NCBI GenBank assembly: GCA_947364235.1
Contig: CANARY010000003.1
Coordinates: 120,868-184,867 of the forward strand
From: an uncultured Candidatus Melainabacteria bacterium
Lineage (GTDB): Bacteria > Cyanobacteriota > Vampirovibrionia > Gastranaerophilales > Gastranaerophilaceae
Length of the DNA stretch: 64,000 nucleotides
Direction of reading: 5' to 3'
Shown in pieces: positions 1-9,098 of the stretch (its first letter is position 1; the number at the start of each line of letters is the position of its first letter). The position numbers were made by a program, and so were the translations under genes. The notes beneath the pieces were generated by a model that searched no databases, had not been told where the DNA came from, and worked only from the letters and a program-made list of their open reading frames with translations.

Positions 1-635
1 TAAATTCCTAAACGTCTTTTATAAGCTTCAAAAGCGTTAGGGTAGTTGTGGATTTCTATATTAAGCTCAGCAAGAATTGACTGAATTTCTGCTACGTCTT
101 CATCAAGCTCTGATAAATCAGATAATACTTCATACATGCTTATTGATGAATAAAGCTGTTCTGTTTGTTTGTAAAGTTCTGCAAGCGTTCTTGTTATTTC
201 TTTGTCATTTTTAGTACGCTCAAATAAATATTCGTATTCTTTAATAGCTTTGCTGAGTGCTTGTTTTTTTATAAAGCAGCTTCCAAGAATTCTATGAGTG
301 TCTAAATCATCTGACTTTCTTTTTAGAATAATTGAGCATTGTTTTATTGCTTGATTGTATTTTTTGTCTTCAAAATAAGATTTTGCAAGATAAACCCTGA
401 CATCTAAATTCCCTGGAACTCTGTCAAGATACTGTGTCGCAAATAATTGTGCAAGTGCATATTCTTTTTTATCAAAAAGATTTTTTACATGACTGAGGCA
501 GTCTTTTGTTGTCAGCTGAAGCTCATCGCCTTTTTTAGAGCTGCCTTGAAATAGAATAATAGAATACAGTATGTATAGTGCAGCACTTGCTACTATAAAA
601 GCTACAATAATAATTATTATATTAGATTCAGTCAA
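1..635 (-). CDS. Membrane-anchored TPR protein, 3' end outside window
   Basis: This reading frame runs off the left edge, so only the N-terminal 211 residues are visible. The best start is TTG at 635-633, with GAGAG a few bases upstream; an ATG just upstream is in a different frame and stops after five codons. The protein opens with one hydrophobic segment (residues 5-27, rich in Ile/Val/Ala) and then helical repeats with TPR spacing (for example KKEYALAQLFATQYL and DKKYNQAIKQCSIIL), suggesting a cytoplasmic scaffold tied to the inner membrane. The family is not identifiable beyond TPR. It diverges from the secreted-protein gene at 736. The fold is fairly secure; the function is unknown. Confidence 0.7.
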   Translation of the reverse strand, partial: MTESNIIIIIVAFIVASAALYILYSIILFQGSSKKGDELQLTTKDCLSHVKNLFDKKEYALAQLFATQYLDRVPGNLDVRVYLAKSYFEDKKYNQAIKQCSIILKRKSDDLDTHRILGSCFIKKQALSKAIKEYEYLFERTKNDKEITRTLAELYKQTEQLYSSISMYEVLSDLSELDEDVAEIQSILAELNIEIHNYPNAFEAYKRRLGI

Positions 636-735
636 TTTAGCTCTCTCATATTCAAATACTACAAATTATTATACACGATACTTAATAAAAATAAAAGATT
701 TACTTTTTTATGAGTTTTGTTAAATAATATATAGT

Positions 736-1323
736 ATGAAAAAGATTTTTTTGATTAGTTTAATATTGTCTTTTACTTTTTCTTTGCAATCTTCTTTTGC
801 TGAGAGCTGGGATGATTTTGGCGGCTTGGACAAAGCTTGGGACGGGCAAAAGTCTATTACTAATAAAGAATTTGAAGAAGCGGTAAATGTTTTTGAAAAA
901 AAACAGAAAGAAAAAGAAGCAAAACAGCGTAAGAAAAAAATAAAAAAAATTGGCGGCGGCGGTACAAGCCTTCACAATGAGCTAAATCCTGACAGTGAAA
1001 TTACTGAGCTTGCTCCTTTGCAAAAAAAGAATGAAGAAGGGCATCTTTTGAATATTCCGGTCAATTTGATTATTGATGAAATGCCTCTTGATAAGGGGTT
1101 TTATAAAATTATCGCGCAAAAAGACAAAAATAATGATATTTATTTGATGTTTTATCAATCACAGTTTTTTAAAGGCAAGGTGAGAGCTTGTGAAACCGAA
1201 GATGATTATGATGAAGATGAGCTGGATTTTGTAAAACTCACTCCTTATAATGAAAATTTTGTAAAAATTATTTTCGGTTCATTGGAATTCAATGCTTATG
1301 CATACGTGCGGTTTGTTAATTAG
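736..1323 (+). CDS. Secreted protein of unknown function
   Basis: The 195-residue product starts with a clear signal peptide (MKKIFLISLILSFTFS, cleavage near SSFAES). A highly charged Lys/Glu segment (about residues 45-72) follows and ends in GGGG, so residues 50-70 may form a coiled coil or extended linker. The C-terminal half (about 95-195) looks like a compact beta-rich domain and ends in YAYVRFVN. I do not recognise the family. It lies just upstream of the secretion/pilus operon on the same strand but is separated by 175 bases, so it is probably transcribed separately. It may be a periplasmic or outer-membrane partner of that apparatus; this is inference from position only. Confidence 0.65.
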   Translation: MKKIFLISLILSFTFSLQSSFAESWDDFGGLDKAWDGQKSITNKEFEEAVNVFEKKQKEKEAKQRKKKIKKIGGGGTSLHNELNPDSEITELAPLQKKNEEGHLLNIPVNLIIDEMPLDKGFYKIIAQKDKNNDIYLMFYQSQFFKGKVRACETEDDYDEDELDFVKLTPYNENFVKIIFGSLEFNAYAYVRFVN

Positions 1324-1498
1324 TAATTGCAATTTTGCTAAATGTATGTTACGATTATGTTAGGTTTGTGCTATTAGGTGAGAGATTTAAATTTGAATGG
1401 AATTTTGAACAGAATAGTATAAACATAGGATTTAAACCATTAGATACTGTTGTATAGTTATTAGACGAGAGAAGCAATTTAATAGTTAGAAGTATAGA

Positions 1499-2179
1499 AT
1501 GAATATGCGCAATTATATGAAGAAAAACAAAAAAACAGTAGACGCTCTAAGTCTTACAACTGACGAGTTAATCGCGAGTGTAAGCCAGCGTCAAGGGAAA
1601 CGCAGAGCTTCCAAAGTTGTTATTATCCCGTTATTGGCATTGTGTGCTGTTGTTCCGGCAGTTCATACAATTATGTCTTTAAACGGTTTAAGGACAGTGA
1701 GTCTTTCAGAAGGAAACATTCCGTCTCTGGCATCTGTTCCTATAGCAGCAGCGACTGCGAAAAAAGATTTGATAGCAATCCCATCGGGCACGATTAAAGC
1801 AAATCCGTTTTTACCGTACCGTGAAATAGGGACGACTCCTGTAGTTAGTGATGTTCCTAAGTTTGATTTAGTAGAGCCGCCGGATGTTGTTAATGAAAGT
1901 TCTGATGCAGCAAGAGTAATGGATACTGTTGTGTCAGGTATTCTTTATGATAAATACAGCCCTTCTGCAATTTTGAATATTGAGGGCAATGATTATTTGG
2001 TCAAAAAAGGTGATGTCGTAAATAATTATAAAGTAGTTAATATTATGCAGGACAGTGTTACTGTTAAGTTGGGCAGCAACACATTTAAAGCTGGTATTGG
2101 CGAAATTTTGACCGAAGGGTCTGTAAATTATAATGACGTTTCTAACTTAAACAAAAAATTCGGAGGGGAAAGAAAATGA
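1499..2179 (+). CDS. GspC/PilP-like inner-membrane component of type II secretion / type IV pilus
   Basis: This 226-residue bitopic protein has a charged cytoplasmic N-terminus, one membrane segment (about residues 45-63, VVIIPLLALCAVVPAVHTI) and a periplasmic C-terminal domain. The C-terminal part (about 125-205) begins near KANPFLPYREIG and has the small beta-barrel pattern of PilP/GspC homology regions: VSGILYDKYSPSAILNIEG, then YLVKKGDVVNNYKV. In known systems this domain links the inner-membrane platform to the secretin. It overlaps the next gene, a secretin, by 4 bp (ATGA), so the two are translationally coupled. Assignment rests on domain pattern plus gene order. A second ATG at codon 3 could also be used. 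Confidence 0.72.
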   Translation: MNMRNYMKKNKKTVDALSLTTDELIASVSQRQGKRRASKVVIIPLLALCAVVPAVHTIMSLNGLRTVSLSEGNIPSLASVPIAAATAKKDLIAIPSGTIKANPFLPYREIGTTPVVSDVPKFDLVEPPDVVNESSDAARVMDTVVSGILYDKYSPSAILNIEGNDYLVKKGDVVNNYKVVNIMQDSVTVKLGSNTFKAGIGEILTEGSVNYNDVSNLNKKFGGERK

Positions 2180-4032
2180 GATATAATCATATAAAAAGAT
2201 TTTTATCAGCAGCGTTATTATTGGCGTTTACGACACCATCCGGTATCGCTTATTCTGGTTATGATAATTATAGAGCTGCTGGAAGCGATTCAACCGTTTT
2301 ATCTGCTGATGTTAGATTAACAGGTAAAAACGATAAAATTACATTGTCGCTTAGAGATTCTGATGTAAAACAAGTTTTGAGAATGTTTGCTGATAAAGCA
2401 GGGTTAAACGTAGTTTTCCATAGCTCTGTAAAAGGTAAAGTTACTCTTGATTTAGTTGATATGCCGATTAATGAAGCATTTGAGCTTGTATTGCAAATCG
2501 GCGGTTTGAATTATTACACACAAAATAATACATTAATTGTTTTGGCAAAAAACAGTGCAGACAATGCAACTTTTTCAAAACAAGAAATGATGGTATTTCC
2601 TGTAAATTATGTAGATGCAGGTAAAATTGCACAGTTCTTAAACAAAAATGTTTTTGGAATGAAGAAAGCAGGTTTATCAGGAGTTGACGCAGCTACAGTA
2701 AACACAGCGACCAATGAAATTATTGTGTTTGGTATGAAGTCAGATGCTGCAATTGTAGAAAAGGTGATAGCTCAGCTTGATAGAGAGCCGTTATCAAAAA
2801 CTTTTGCGGTAAACCATACAACGCCTGCTGAGATGGCAAACATGATTTGTGACATGCTTCTTCCATCTCGCGGTTCAGCTGGTTCTGGCGGCGGTGGAAA
2901 CGGCCCTGCGGTTAACATTCCTCCTACTCCTGGAGTTGGAACAGCTCTTGGCGGAGCAGCTGGTATTGTGACAGGCGGAGCGGCTTCAAGCAGTTCTGAT
3001 AATGAGTTGAAACTTGGTGAAGGCGTTGTTGCTTGTTCTGTTTCTTCTTCAGTTGCATCTGCAAGTGCTTCACCGTTTGATGTTCAAAATCTTTCAGTTT
3101 CTTACTTCCCGCAGAGAGGTACTATTACTTTGATGGGCGGTTCAGCTGCGCAGCAGGAAATGGTAGAAAAATTTATTAAGGCTAATGATGTTAAACAGCC
3201 TCAAGCTTATTTAGAAGTTTCAATTGTTGAATTGAATGAAGATGGTTCAAAAGAATTCCAGAACCAGTGGAATATTGATTCTAAAAACTGGGTATTCAGC
3301 TTCCAGGGTGACACATCTTCTGTTGGCAGAGATGCTGGTCCTCGCAGAACTCAGTTTGTTCCAATTCAGGCATTGCAGCCAGATGGTTCTTTGAAAGAAA
3401 TTTACACACCAGCAGGATTAACTAATTCTTCTTATATTTCATGGCATTTGAACTATTTGATTACAAACAAAAAGGGCAGAGTCCTTGCTAATCCTAAGCT
3501 TTTGATTACAAACGGTCAAGAATCAGTTATCGATTTAACTCAAGACTATGTAGAAAAAGTAACTTCTGAGTTCTTGTCATCATCTCAAAATGGTACAGGT
3601 TCAACAGGTTCTGTTCAAAGAACATATACTATTGGTAAAGATATGGGTATAAAGATTGCTTTAACACCATTTATTTCACCAGAAGGTTATGTAACTATGA
3701 ATATTAAACCTGATTATGCAACAGAAGCTGCTCAGGTAGTAACTCCGTCACAAACTGGTCAAGGTACTGACTTGCAGGCTACATTGCTGAGCAGAAGAAA
3801 TCTTGATTTGAAAAATGTAAGAATCAAGGACGGTGAAACTCTTGCTATCGGCGGTTTGATACAAGAATCTGAACAAAAAACTGTTTCAAAAATTCCGGTG
3901 CTGGGTGATTTACCGGTAATTGGCGCAGCGTTTAGATCTTCTAAAACTGAAAAGAAAAAGAGCGAACTTGTTATTATGATTACTCCAAGAATCATAAATG
4001 ATGGAGAAGGTTCTGTAGCAGACAGTTTATAA
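2176..4032 (+). CDS. gspD: Secretin, GspD/PilQ family outer-membrane channel
   Basis: The 618-residue protein has a signal peptide (about 1-25), an N0/STN domain (about 50-120, with SLRDSDVKQVLRMFADKAGL), a second N-domain (about 135-200), a flexible Gly/Ser/Pro linker (about 233-290) and the C-terminal secretin domain (about 330-610). The secretin signature is plain: LKNVRIKDGETLAIGGLI, then KIPVLGDLPVIGAAFRS and LVIMITPRII. It forms the gated outer-membrane pore through which a pilus or secreted protein passes. Gene order (GspC-like, GspD, GspE, GspF) supports one apparatus. No major pilin or prepilin peptidase is in the window, so whether this is a pilus or a type II system cannot be settled here. 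Confidence 0.93.
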   Translation: MRYNHIKRFLSAALLLAFTTPSGIAYSGYDNYRAAGSDSTVLSADVRLTGKNDKITLSLRDSDVKQVLRMFADKAGLNVVFHSSVKGKVTLDLVDMPINEAFELVLQIGGLNYYTQNNTLIVLAKNSADNATFSKQEMMVFPVNYVDAGKIAQFLNKNVFGMKKAGLSGVDAATVNTATNEIIVFGMKSDAAIVEKVIAQLDREPLSKTFAVNHTTPAEMANMICDMLLPSRGSAGSGGGGNGPAVNIPPTPGVGTALGGAAGIVTGGAASSSSDNELKLGEGVVACSVSSSVASASASPFDVQNLSVSYFPQRGTITLMGGSAAQQEMVEKFIKANDVKQPQAYLEVSIVELNEDGSKEFQNQWNIDSKNWVFSFQGDTSSVGRDAGPRRTQFVPIQALQPDGSLKEIYTPAGLTNSSYISWHLNYLITNKKGRVLANPKLLITNGQESVIDLTQDYVEKVTSEFLSSSQNGTGSTGSVQRTYTIGKDMGIKIALTPFISPEGYVTMNIKPDYATEAAQVVTPSQTGQGTDLQATLLSRRNLDLKNVRIKDGETLAIGGLIQESEQKTVSKIPVLGDLPVIGAAFRSSKTEKKKSELVIMITPRIINDGEGSVADSL

Positions 4033-4044
4033 TAAAGATACACT

Positions 4045-6099
4045 ATGGCTAATCAACTGGATAAATTAAAACATAGCATAAAGAAAGAATATGTAAGTAA
4101 CTTTGAATTAAACCTGATGAAATCATCAGGTTTTATTCCAGTAGACAAAAGGCAAAGCGAATTCTTTGTAATATTGAATAAGGATAATTGTGCGGGAAGA
4201 GCTGAAATTATTGCATTAATTAAAGAGAAATTTCAGAATTTAACGCCGCAATTTATTCCGATATCAGATAAGGATTTTGCAGATGTTTTTAGCAGTATTT
4301 CTGAAGTTGATTCAGTAGGAGCGAATCAGGCTGAAACCAAGCCGGTGCAGGCGGAAGCTAAGCCAGAGCCTACTGCTGAAGAAATCCTTGTTTCTATTGG
4401 ATGGCTGACTCAAGAGCAGCTGGATGAGTGTCTTGGTATTGCTAAAGAAAGAAATGTTCCTCTTGATATGATTTTAAATGAGAAGGAATATTTACCTTTC
4501 GATAAAATTGCATCTTATTTAAAGAAAAAATATGGATGTGAAATTATATCAAAGGCTCAAATTAAAGTTGACAAGAGTATTCTTAAAAAATTACCTGACG
4601 ATGTTGTTGAGAAGAAACAGGTTGTAATAATGTCAATGGAAGGCAGCAAACTTGGTGTTGCTATGGTCAATCCGAATGACAAGTTTACTATCAGAGAAAT
4701 TTCTCTTTCAACCGGACGTTCTTTAAATGTATATTGTATTCCTTCATTTGAGTTTGATAAATATTTGAAAGAATATTTTATTCAAAAGAAATCGGAGCAG
4801 ACTGTTAAAGAAACTGAGCGTATTATTCAAAGTATTGAAGAAGAAGCTTCTCAGTTTAGCGATGAAGAGTCTATGTGGGCTCAAGTTGAAAAAGAGCTTC
4901 AAGATGCCAGCGGTAATGTTGCTAAATTTGTTTATAAGATTATTACAGATGCTATTGATGCTAAAGCTTCGGATATTCATATTGAACCGAGAATCGGATA
5001 TTATGTAGTAAGAACTCGTTCTGACGGTATTTTGAAAAAAGTGCTTGAAATCCCTGGAAGTATTGAGCAGTCAGTAATTTCAAGGTTTAAAGTTCTTGCA
5101 AGAATGAATATTGCAGAGCATAGACGTCCTCAGGATGGTACTTTTTCTATAAAATACAATGAAAGAATGTATGATTTTCGTATAAACACTCTTCCAGTAT
5201 CTGGTAAAGAAAAAGTTGTAATCCGTATTCTTGCTCCAGCCGTGAGTTTGAAAGCTGCGGGTTCTGAGATGGTAATTCCTGGGGCAGAGCCTTCTGATGT
5301 GCAAAAAATTCATGACATGGTTCAGTCGCCTAATGGTATTATTTTAACATCAGGTCCTACAGGTTCTGGTAAAACAACAACTTTGTATACGATTTTAAAA
5401 TCTTTAAATAATGAAGATGTTAATATTACAACAATTGAAGATCCTATTGAAATTAAGCTTGAAGGTATTAACCAGTCACAGGTAAACCCAAAAGCGGATA
5501 TTACTTTCGCTTCTTGTATGAGAGCTATTTTGAGACAGGACCCTGATATTATTTTGATAGGTGAAATCCGTGACTTTGAAACTTTAGAAGTTGCAATTTC
5601 AGCAGCTTTGACTGGTCACTTAGTATTAAGTACTGTTCACACTAACTCAGCAGCTGCAACTGTTACGCGTTTGATTGAAATGGGGGCAAAAGATTATCTT
5701 GTGTCTTCAACTTTGACAGGTGTAATTGCTCAGCGTCTTGTGAGAAGGTTGTGCGATAAATGTAAGGAAGAGTATATTCCTACAGAAGAAGAAGTAAAAC
5801 ACATTACAACAAATCCTGATTTGCAGCAGAAACTTTTGAAAACAAAGCTTTACAGAAAAAAAGGATGTAAAGACTGCGGATATTTAGGTTATGCCGGCCG
5901 TCTCGGGATTTATGAAATTATGCCGATAACAAGGGAAATTAAAAAGCTGATTGCTCAAGGTGCTCACGATATTGAAATCGAAGAAGCAGCTGTTGGAGCG
6001 GGTATGAAAACTCTGAAAAGTTCTTGTTTAAACCATATTATTGATGGTAAAACAACAACAGGAGAGTTTATAAGAGTTCTCGGTTACGCAAACGAATAA
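4045..6099 (+). CDS. gspE: GspE/PilB-family assembly ATPase
   Basis: The 684-residue hexameric motor powers pseudopilus or pilus assembly on the cytoplasmic face. Walker A (GPTGSGKT) is at residues 437-444, the Asp-box Glu is in TIEDPIEI (about 464), Walker B (IILIGEIRD) is at 502-510 and the His box is in STVHTNSA (about 530). The zinc tetracysteine is complete: C570, C573, C608 and C611. An N-terminal MshEN-like domain (about 110-240) precedes it, but its c-di-GMP motif is degenerate (ILVSIGWLTQEQLDECL, lacking the Arg-Leu-Gly start), so nucleotide sensing is uncertain. The gene begins 12 bp after gspD. The first 95 residues form an extra N-terminal extension. Confidence 0.93.
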   Translation: MANQLDKLKHSIKKEYVSNFELNLMKSSGFIPVDKRQSEFFVILNKDNCAGRAEIIALIKEKFQNLTPQFIPISDKDFADVFSSISEVDSVGANQAETKPVQAEAKPEPTAEEILVSIGWLTQEQLDECLGIAKERNVPLDMILNEKEYLPFDKIASYLKKKYGCEIISKAQIKVDKSILKKLPDDVVEKKQVVIMSMEGSKLGVAMVNPNDKFTIREISLSTGRSLNVYCIPSFEFDKYLKEYFIQKKSEQTVKETERIIQSIEEEASQFSDEESMWAQVEKELQDASGNVAKFVYKIITDAIDAKASDIHIEPRIGYYVVRTRSDGILKKVLEIPGSIEQSVISRFKVLARMNIAEHRRPQDGTFSIKYNERMYDFRINTLPVSGKEKVVIRILAPAVSLKAAGSEMVIPGAEPSDVQKIHDMVQSPNGIILTSGPTGSGKTTTLYTILKSLNNEDVNITTIEDPIEIKLEGINQSQVNPKADITFASCMRAILRQDPDIILIGEIRDFETLEVAISAALTGHLVLSTVHTNSAAATVTRLIEMGAKDYLVSSTLTGVIAQRLVRRLCDKCKEEYIPTEEEVKHITTNPDLQQKLLKTKLYRKKGCKDCGYLGYAGRLGIYEIMPITREIKKLIAQGAHDIEIEEAAVGAGMKTLKSSCLNHIIDGKTTTGEFIRVLGYANE

Positions 6100-6110
6100 G
6101 GATAAAGAAT

Positions 6111-7310
6111 ATGCCAATATATAGTTATACAGCGTTAAAACAGGGTAAGGAAGTAGTTAAAGGAGAAATAACAGCTTCTAACGTAAAAGATGCCAGAGAC
6201 GTTATTCGTAAGATGGGTTTGGTTCCTACGCAAATTAATGAATTTGTTGACGTTAAAGCTAAAAAATCTCAATCGATTTCTCAGTTGTCGCTAAATGAAA
6301 AGATTGATTTTATTTCAACCCTGCAAATCTTGCTAACATCAGGTATTCCAGCTGTTGAATCTCTTATGTTTATGGAGCAGGAAGCTGCTAGAAAGAAGAT
6401 TAGAGAAACTTCTAAGATTTTAAAAACTCAGATTATGGCAGGTTCAACTTTTGCTGATACAATGGCAAGATATCCGCAAGTATTTGGTTATATTTTTATC
6501 GGTCTTGTTAAAGCTGGTGAAGAATCCGGTGAATTGGAAAAAACTTTGGACCGTATCAAAGATTTGCTTACTAAGCAAGCGAATACTAAAAGCAAAGTTA
6601 TTGGTACTTTAATGTATCCGATGTTTGTAATTGTTCTTGCCTGCCTTGTAACATTGATTATGTTAATGTTTGTATTCCCTGCGTTTAAAGATATGTTTGC
6701 TCAGCAGGAAAAAGCACTTCCTTGGATTACTTCCATGATGATTATGGCGGGTGATTATTTAAAAACTTATTGGTATACTATACCAATATTTATTCTAGCT
6801 TTTATTGCATTCTGCTACACAATGGTCAGCTGGCAGCCTGCAAGAAATCTGCTGGATAAGCTTGTTCTTAAGATACCTTTGTTTAATAACTTGATTTTGT
6901 ATTCAAACTTTTCAAACTTCCTCTCAGTAATGAGCGTTTCTTATGAAGCGGGTATTCCAGTAGTTGACTGTTTGCATCTGGCTGTTATTACGCTCACAAA
7001 TTCGGTCATGAAAAACAAAATGAGCGGTGCTATTGTTAAAGTTCAGCAAGGTATGCAAGTTTCTCAAGCACTTAAATCAACTGGTATTGTGCCTAAGATG
7101 CTGCTCTTTATGGTTGCAACCGGTGAACAATCAGGACGTTTGGGAGATATGCTTGATAAAGGCGTAAATTATCTGGATAAGATACTTGATTCAATTATAG
7201 ATACGTTAACAAAAGCAATTGAACCTATTATGCTTGTTGTAATCGGCAGCATCGTTCTTTGTATGGCGTTAGCATTGTACTTACCACTCTTCCAGTCTTA
7301 TATGAACTAG
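6111..7310 (+). CDS. gspF: GspF/PilC inner-membrane platform protein
   Basis: The 399-residue polytopic protein has two copies of the T2SSF domain (about residues 65-190 and 265-390) and three membrane segments (about 165-195, 215-240 and 370-395). Each copy carries the family GE-SG signature: FIGLVKAGEESGELEKTL in the first, MVATGEQSGRLGDML in the second. It is the membrane platform that couples the GspE ATPase to pilin addition. It lies 11 bp after gspE and ends the core operon. The start ATG has a good purine-rich upstream sequence. Length matches the family norm of about 400. Confidence 0.93.
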   Translation: MPIYSYTALKQGKEVVKGEITASNVKDARDVIRKMGLVPTQINEFVDVKAKKSQSISQLSLNEKIDFISTLQILLTSGIPAVESLMFMEQEAARKKIRETSKILKTQIMAGSTFADTMARYPQVFGYIFIGLVKAGEESGELEKTLDRIKDLLTKQANTKSKVIGTLMYPMFVIVLACLVTLIMLMFVFPAFKDMFAQQEKALPWITSMMIMAGDYLKTYWYTIPIFILAFIAFCYTMVSWQPARNLLDKLVLKIPLFNNLILYSNFSNFLSVMSVSYEAGIPVVDCLHLAVITLTNSVMKNKMSGAIVKVQQGMQVSQALKSTGIVPKMLLFMVATGEQSGRLGDMLDKGVNYLDKILDSIIDTLTKAIEPIMLVVIGSIVLCMALALYLPLFQSYMN

Positions 7311-7322
7311 GTGCTGAGCACG

Positions 7323-7396
7323 GGGGTAAATGAAAGAACAATGGTCGGGTGACAGAGGCAAAGACTACAAGCCAGAATAAAGCCTGCAGGTCACCC
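7323..7396 (+). repeat. Intergenic repeat-family copy A with hairpin
   Basis: The spacer after gspF holds GGGGTAAAT (7323-7331) and ACTACAAG (7364-7371), the two conserved boxes shared with copies at 9099, 24486 and 46740. It also forms a nested hairpin: GGGTGAC (7347-7353) pairs perfectly with GTCACCC (7390-7396), and AGGC (7356-7359) pairs with GCCT (7382-7385). No known riboswitch consensus fits. It could act in the leader of the downstream DUF6812-like/SDR pair, or simply be a mobile repeat. Confidence 0.5.
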
Positions 7397-7449
7397 TCAA
7401 AGAGAAGATACAATTAAAATGGCAATCCTGCATTGGAGATATACATAAA

Positions 7450-7731
7450 ATGGAAAACAATGAAATCTTAGAATTAACAACATCTGCCTGGAGAGAAAAG
7501 GTTTATATTGAGACTGCAGAATTTATTGTCAAAGGTTATGTTTTTATGCCTAAGATTGGTAAAAAAAGCAGGCTGCTGTCTGAAATTTTGAATACCAGTA
7601 AACAATTTATAGCAGTTAAGAATTGTACTTTGGAGTTTAAGCTTATGCCTCAAAAAGATATTGAGTTTCATGAGTTTTTGCAGCTTAATCTTGCTACTAT
7701 TCTCTTGATGAGACCTTTGTATGAAGAGTAA
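7450..7731 (+). CDS. DUF6812-like small protein
   Basis: The 93-residue cytoplasmic protein has the pattern W-R-E-K-V-Y-I-E-T-A-E-F, then a strand and SRLLSEILNTSKQFIAVKNC. This resembles the DUF6812 family, small proteins often encoded near pilus or motility genes; no biochemical role is known to me. Here it sits between the secretion/pilus operon and an SDR gene, overlapping the latter by 11 bp, which implies translational coupling. The family assignment comes from pattern memory and is moderate; a search against DUF6812 would settle it. Confidence 0.6.
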   Translation: MENNEILELTTSAWREKVYIETAEFIVKGYVFMPKIGKKSRLLSEILNTSKQFIAVKNCTLEFKLMPQKDIEFHEFLQLNLATILLMRPLYEE

Positions 7732-8554
7732 AACTTATGTAATTACTGGTGCGACTTCGGGGATTGGTAAAGCTCTTGCTGAGAAGCTTGCTCAGGATAA
7801 TGTTGTATTTGCAGGATATAGAAGCGAGTCAAAGCGTGAAATGCTTGCTGCGATTTCTGATAATATTTTCCCTTTCTATATTGATTATGCTAAGCCTGAA
7901 ACAATTGCTTCAGCTGTAGAATTTTTGAAAAGTAAATGTTCAAAAATTGATACACTTATAAATATTGCCGGCTGTGTTGTGGCTGGTCCTATTGAAAAAA
8001 TAGATATGAAGGAAATTCGCAGGCAGTTTGATGTGAATGTTTTTGGGCATCTTGAGCTCAGCAAATCCTTAATCGACATTTTAAAAGACGGAAAAATAAT
8101 AAATGTCAGCTCTATGGCAGGTTATGGAGTATTTCCTTTTATTTCTCCATATTGCGCATCAAAAAGATGTCTGGATATGTTTTTTAATGCACTTCTTGTT
8201 GAGAATAAAAAGAACATTAAGATTATCTCCGTAAAACCAGGTGTGATTGCAACTCCTCTTTGGGGAAAATCTATTGAAGAGAACTCAAAATATTTCGAGA
8301 ATTGCACCGGTTATGAAGAAGAAATGCAGTTTATGATAAAAAATGCACAGAAAAATGAAGCAAAAGGACTTTTACCGGAAAAAGTTGTAGAAGTTATTTT
8401 GAAAGCAGACAGCTTGAAAAATCCGCAACTTTCTTATACAGTAGGGCGTGATGCTTTTACTGCACGTTTAATATCAAAGCTTCCTCAAGCTTGGGTAAAT
8501 CGTCTTGTTAAGTTTGGATTGAAAATTCGCATGAATGTAAAGAATTGTAAATAA
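7721..8554 (+). CDS. Short-chain dehydrogenase/reductase
   Basis: A classical SDR of 277 residues with a Rossmann fold. The nucleotide-binding motif TGATSGIGKALAEKLA is at about 8-23, NIAG at about 85, the catalytic Ser in INVSSMAGYG at about 128, and YCASK (Tyr-x-x-x-Lys) at about 145-149. The basic residues after strand 2 (AGYRSESKR) suggest NADP(H) preference. The C-terminal extension (about 230-277) is amphipathic and may be membrane-peripheral. The substrate cannot be read from sequence. It overlaps the preceding small gene and is followed by a terminator at 8635. Confidence 0.88.
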   Translation: MKSKTYVITGATSGIGKALAEKLAQDNVVFAGYRSESKREMLAAISDNIFPFYIDYAKPETIASAVEFLKSKCSKIDTLINIAGCVVAGPIEKIDMKEIRRQFDVNVFGHLELSKSLIDILKDGKIINVSSMAGYGVFPFISPYCASKRCLDMFFNALLVENKKNIKIISVKPGVIATPLWGKSIEENSKYFENCTGYEEEMQFMIKNAQKNEAKGLLPEKVVEVILKADSLKNPQLSYTVGRDAFTARLISKLPQAWVNRLVKFGLKIRMNVKNCK

Positions 8555-8634
8555 TTTAAGAAGAGAGTAGCAAAAAATTTTCTTGACGATGTTTAAGGAT
8601 AATATAAAGCTCTCTCTTCTTATTTAAACGGACA

Positions 8635-8663
8635 GGCCTTGGTTTTTACAAGGTCTTTTTTTT
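8635..8663 (+). terminator. Rho-independent terminator after the SDR gene
   Basis: A 7-bp stem (8635-8641 with 8649-8655, one G-T wobble) is followed by eight T residues. Upstream, a 10-bp perfect inverted repeat (8558-8567 with 8612-8621) sits between the stop codon and this hairpin. Confidence 0.75.
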
Positions 8664-8699
8664 ATGCAAGGTATTTAACGCCGGCGGGTGTGAAATTTT

Positions 8700-8725
8700 T
8701 GAACAAATTTATTTATTTTTCGTTA
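8700..8725 (+). promoter_or_regulatory. Candidate ECF-sigma promoter
   Basis: TGAAC (8700-8704), 16 bases of A/T, then CGTTA (8721-8725) resembles promoters read by stress ECF sigma factors (a GAAC-type -35 and a CGT-type -10). The cassette downstream encodes an anti-sigma factor and an ECF sigma, so autoregulation is the natural reading. An overlapping TATACT (8724-8729) could instead serve the housekeeping sigma. Confidence 0.45.
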
Positions 8726-8746
8726 TACTAATATAGAGGTAACAAT

Positions 8747-9097
8747 ATGAACGATAAATGCTCAAAATACGAAGGACTTTTTGTTTTCTCAGATGAAGCA
8801 GTTTTGAAACAGCATCTTCAGGAATGTGAAGAGTGCCGAATGGAACAGGAAAAGATGGATAGAGTTTCCGAATTGATTGGAGAAGTCAGGCCGCATTATC
8901 TTGTTAAGTCTCGTAAAAGACCGGCTCTTAAGGCTGTTTGTGCTTTGATGCTTTTAATTTTTTGTGCTTTTTCTTTTGAGTTAATGGAAAATTACGATGA
9001 TATGACAGATACATTGCGATATGGCAATACTTTGTCAGCTGAGGATTTAGGTTTTCCTGTAGATTCTTATGGATTGATTGCTGTTGGTGATGGGTAA
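8747..9097 (+). CDS. Zinc-finger-type membrane anti-sigma factor
   Basis: The 116-residue protein has the ZAS signature HLQECEECRMEQ (His and two Cys, about residues 25-36) near its N-terminus, then a membrane segment (about 66-84, VCALMLLIFCAFSF) and a short extracytoplasmic tail. Such proteins hold an ECF sigma at the membrane until an envelope signal releases it. The ECF sigma gene follows 52 bp downstream, though in most systems the sigma gene comes first. The ATG is preceded by GAGG at good spacing. The outer tail is unusually short, so signal sensing may involve the Spy-like protein encoded third. Confidence 0.78.
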   Translation: MNDKCSKYEGLFVFSDEAVLKQHLQECEECRMEQEKMDRVSELIGEVRPHYLVKSRKRPALKAVCALMLLIFCAFSFELMENYDDMTDTLRYGNTLSAEDLGFPVDSYGLIAVGDG

Positions 9098-9098
9098 A

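Noticed and set aside
7347..7396. Known riboswitch (c-di-GMP, ZTP, preQ1 or THF class)
   Set aside because: The hairpin is real, but the conserved core bases of those classes are absent.
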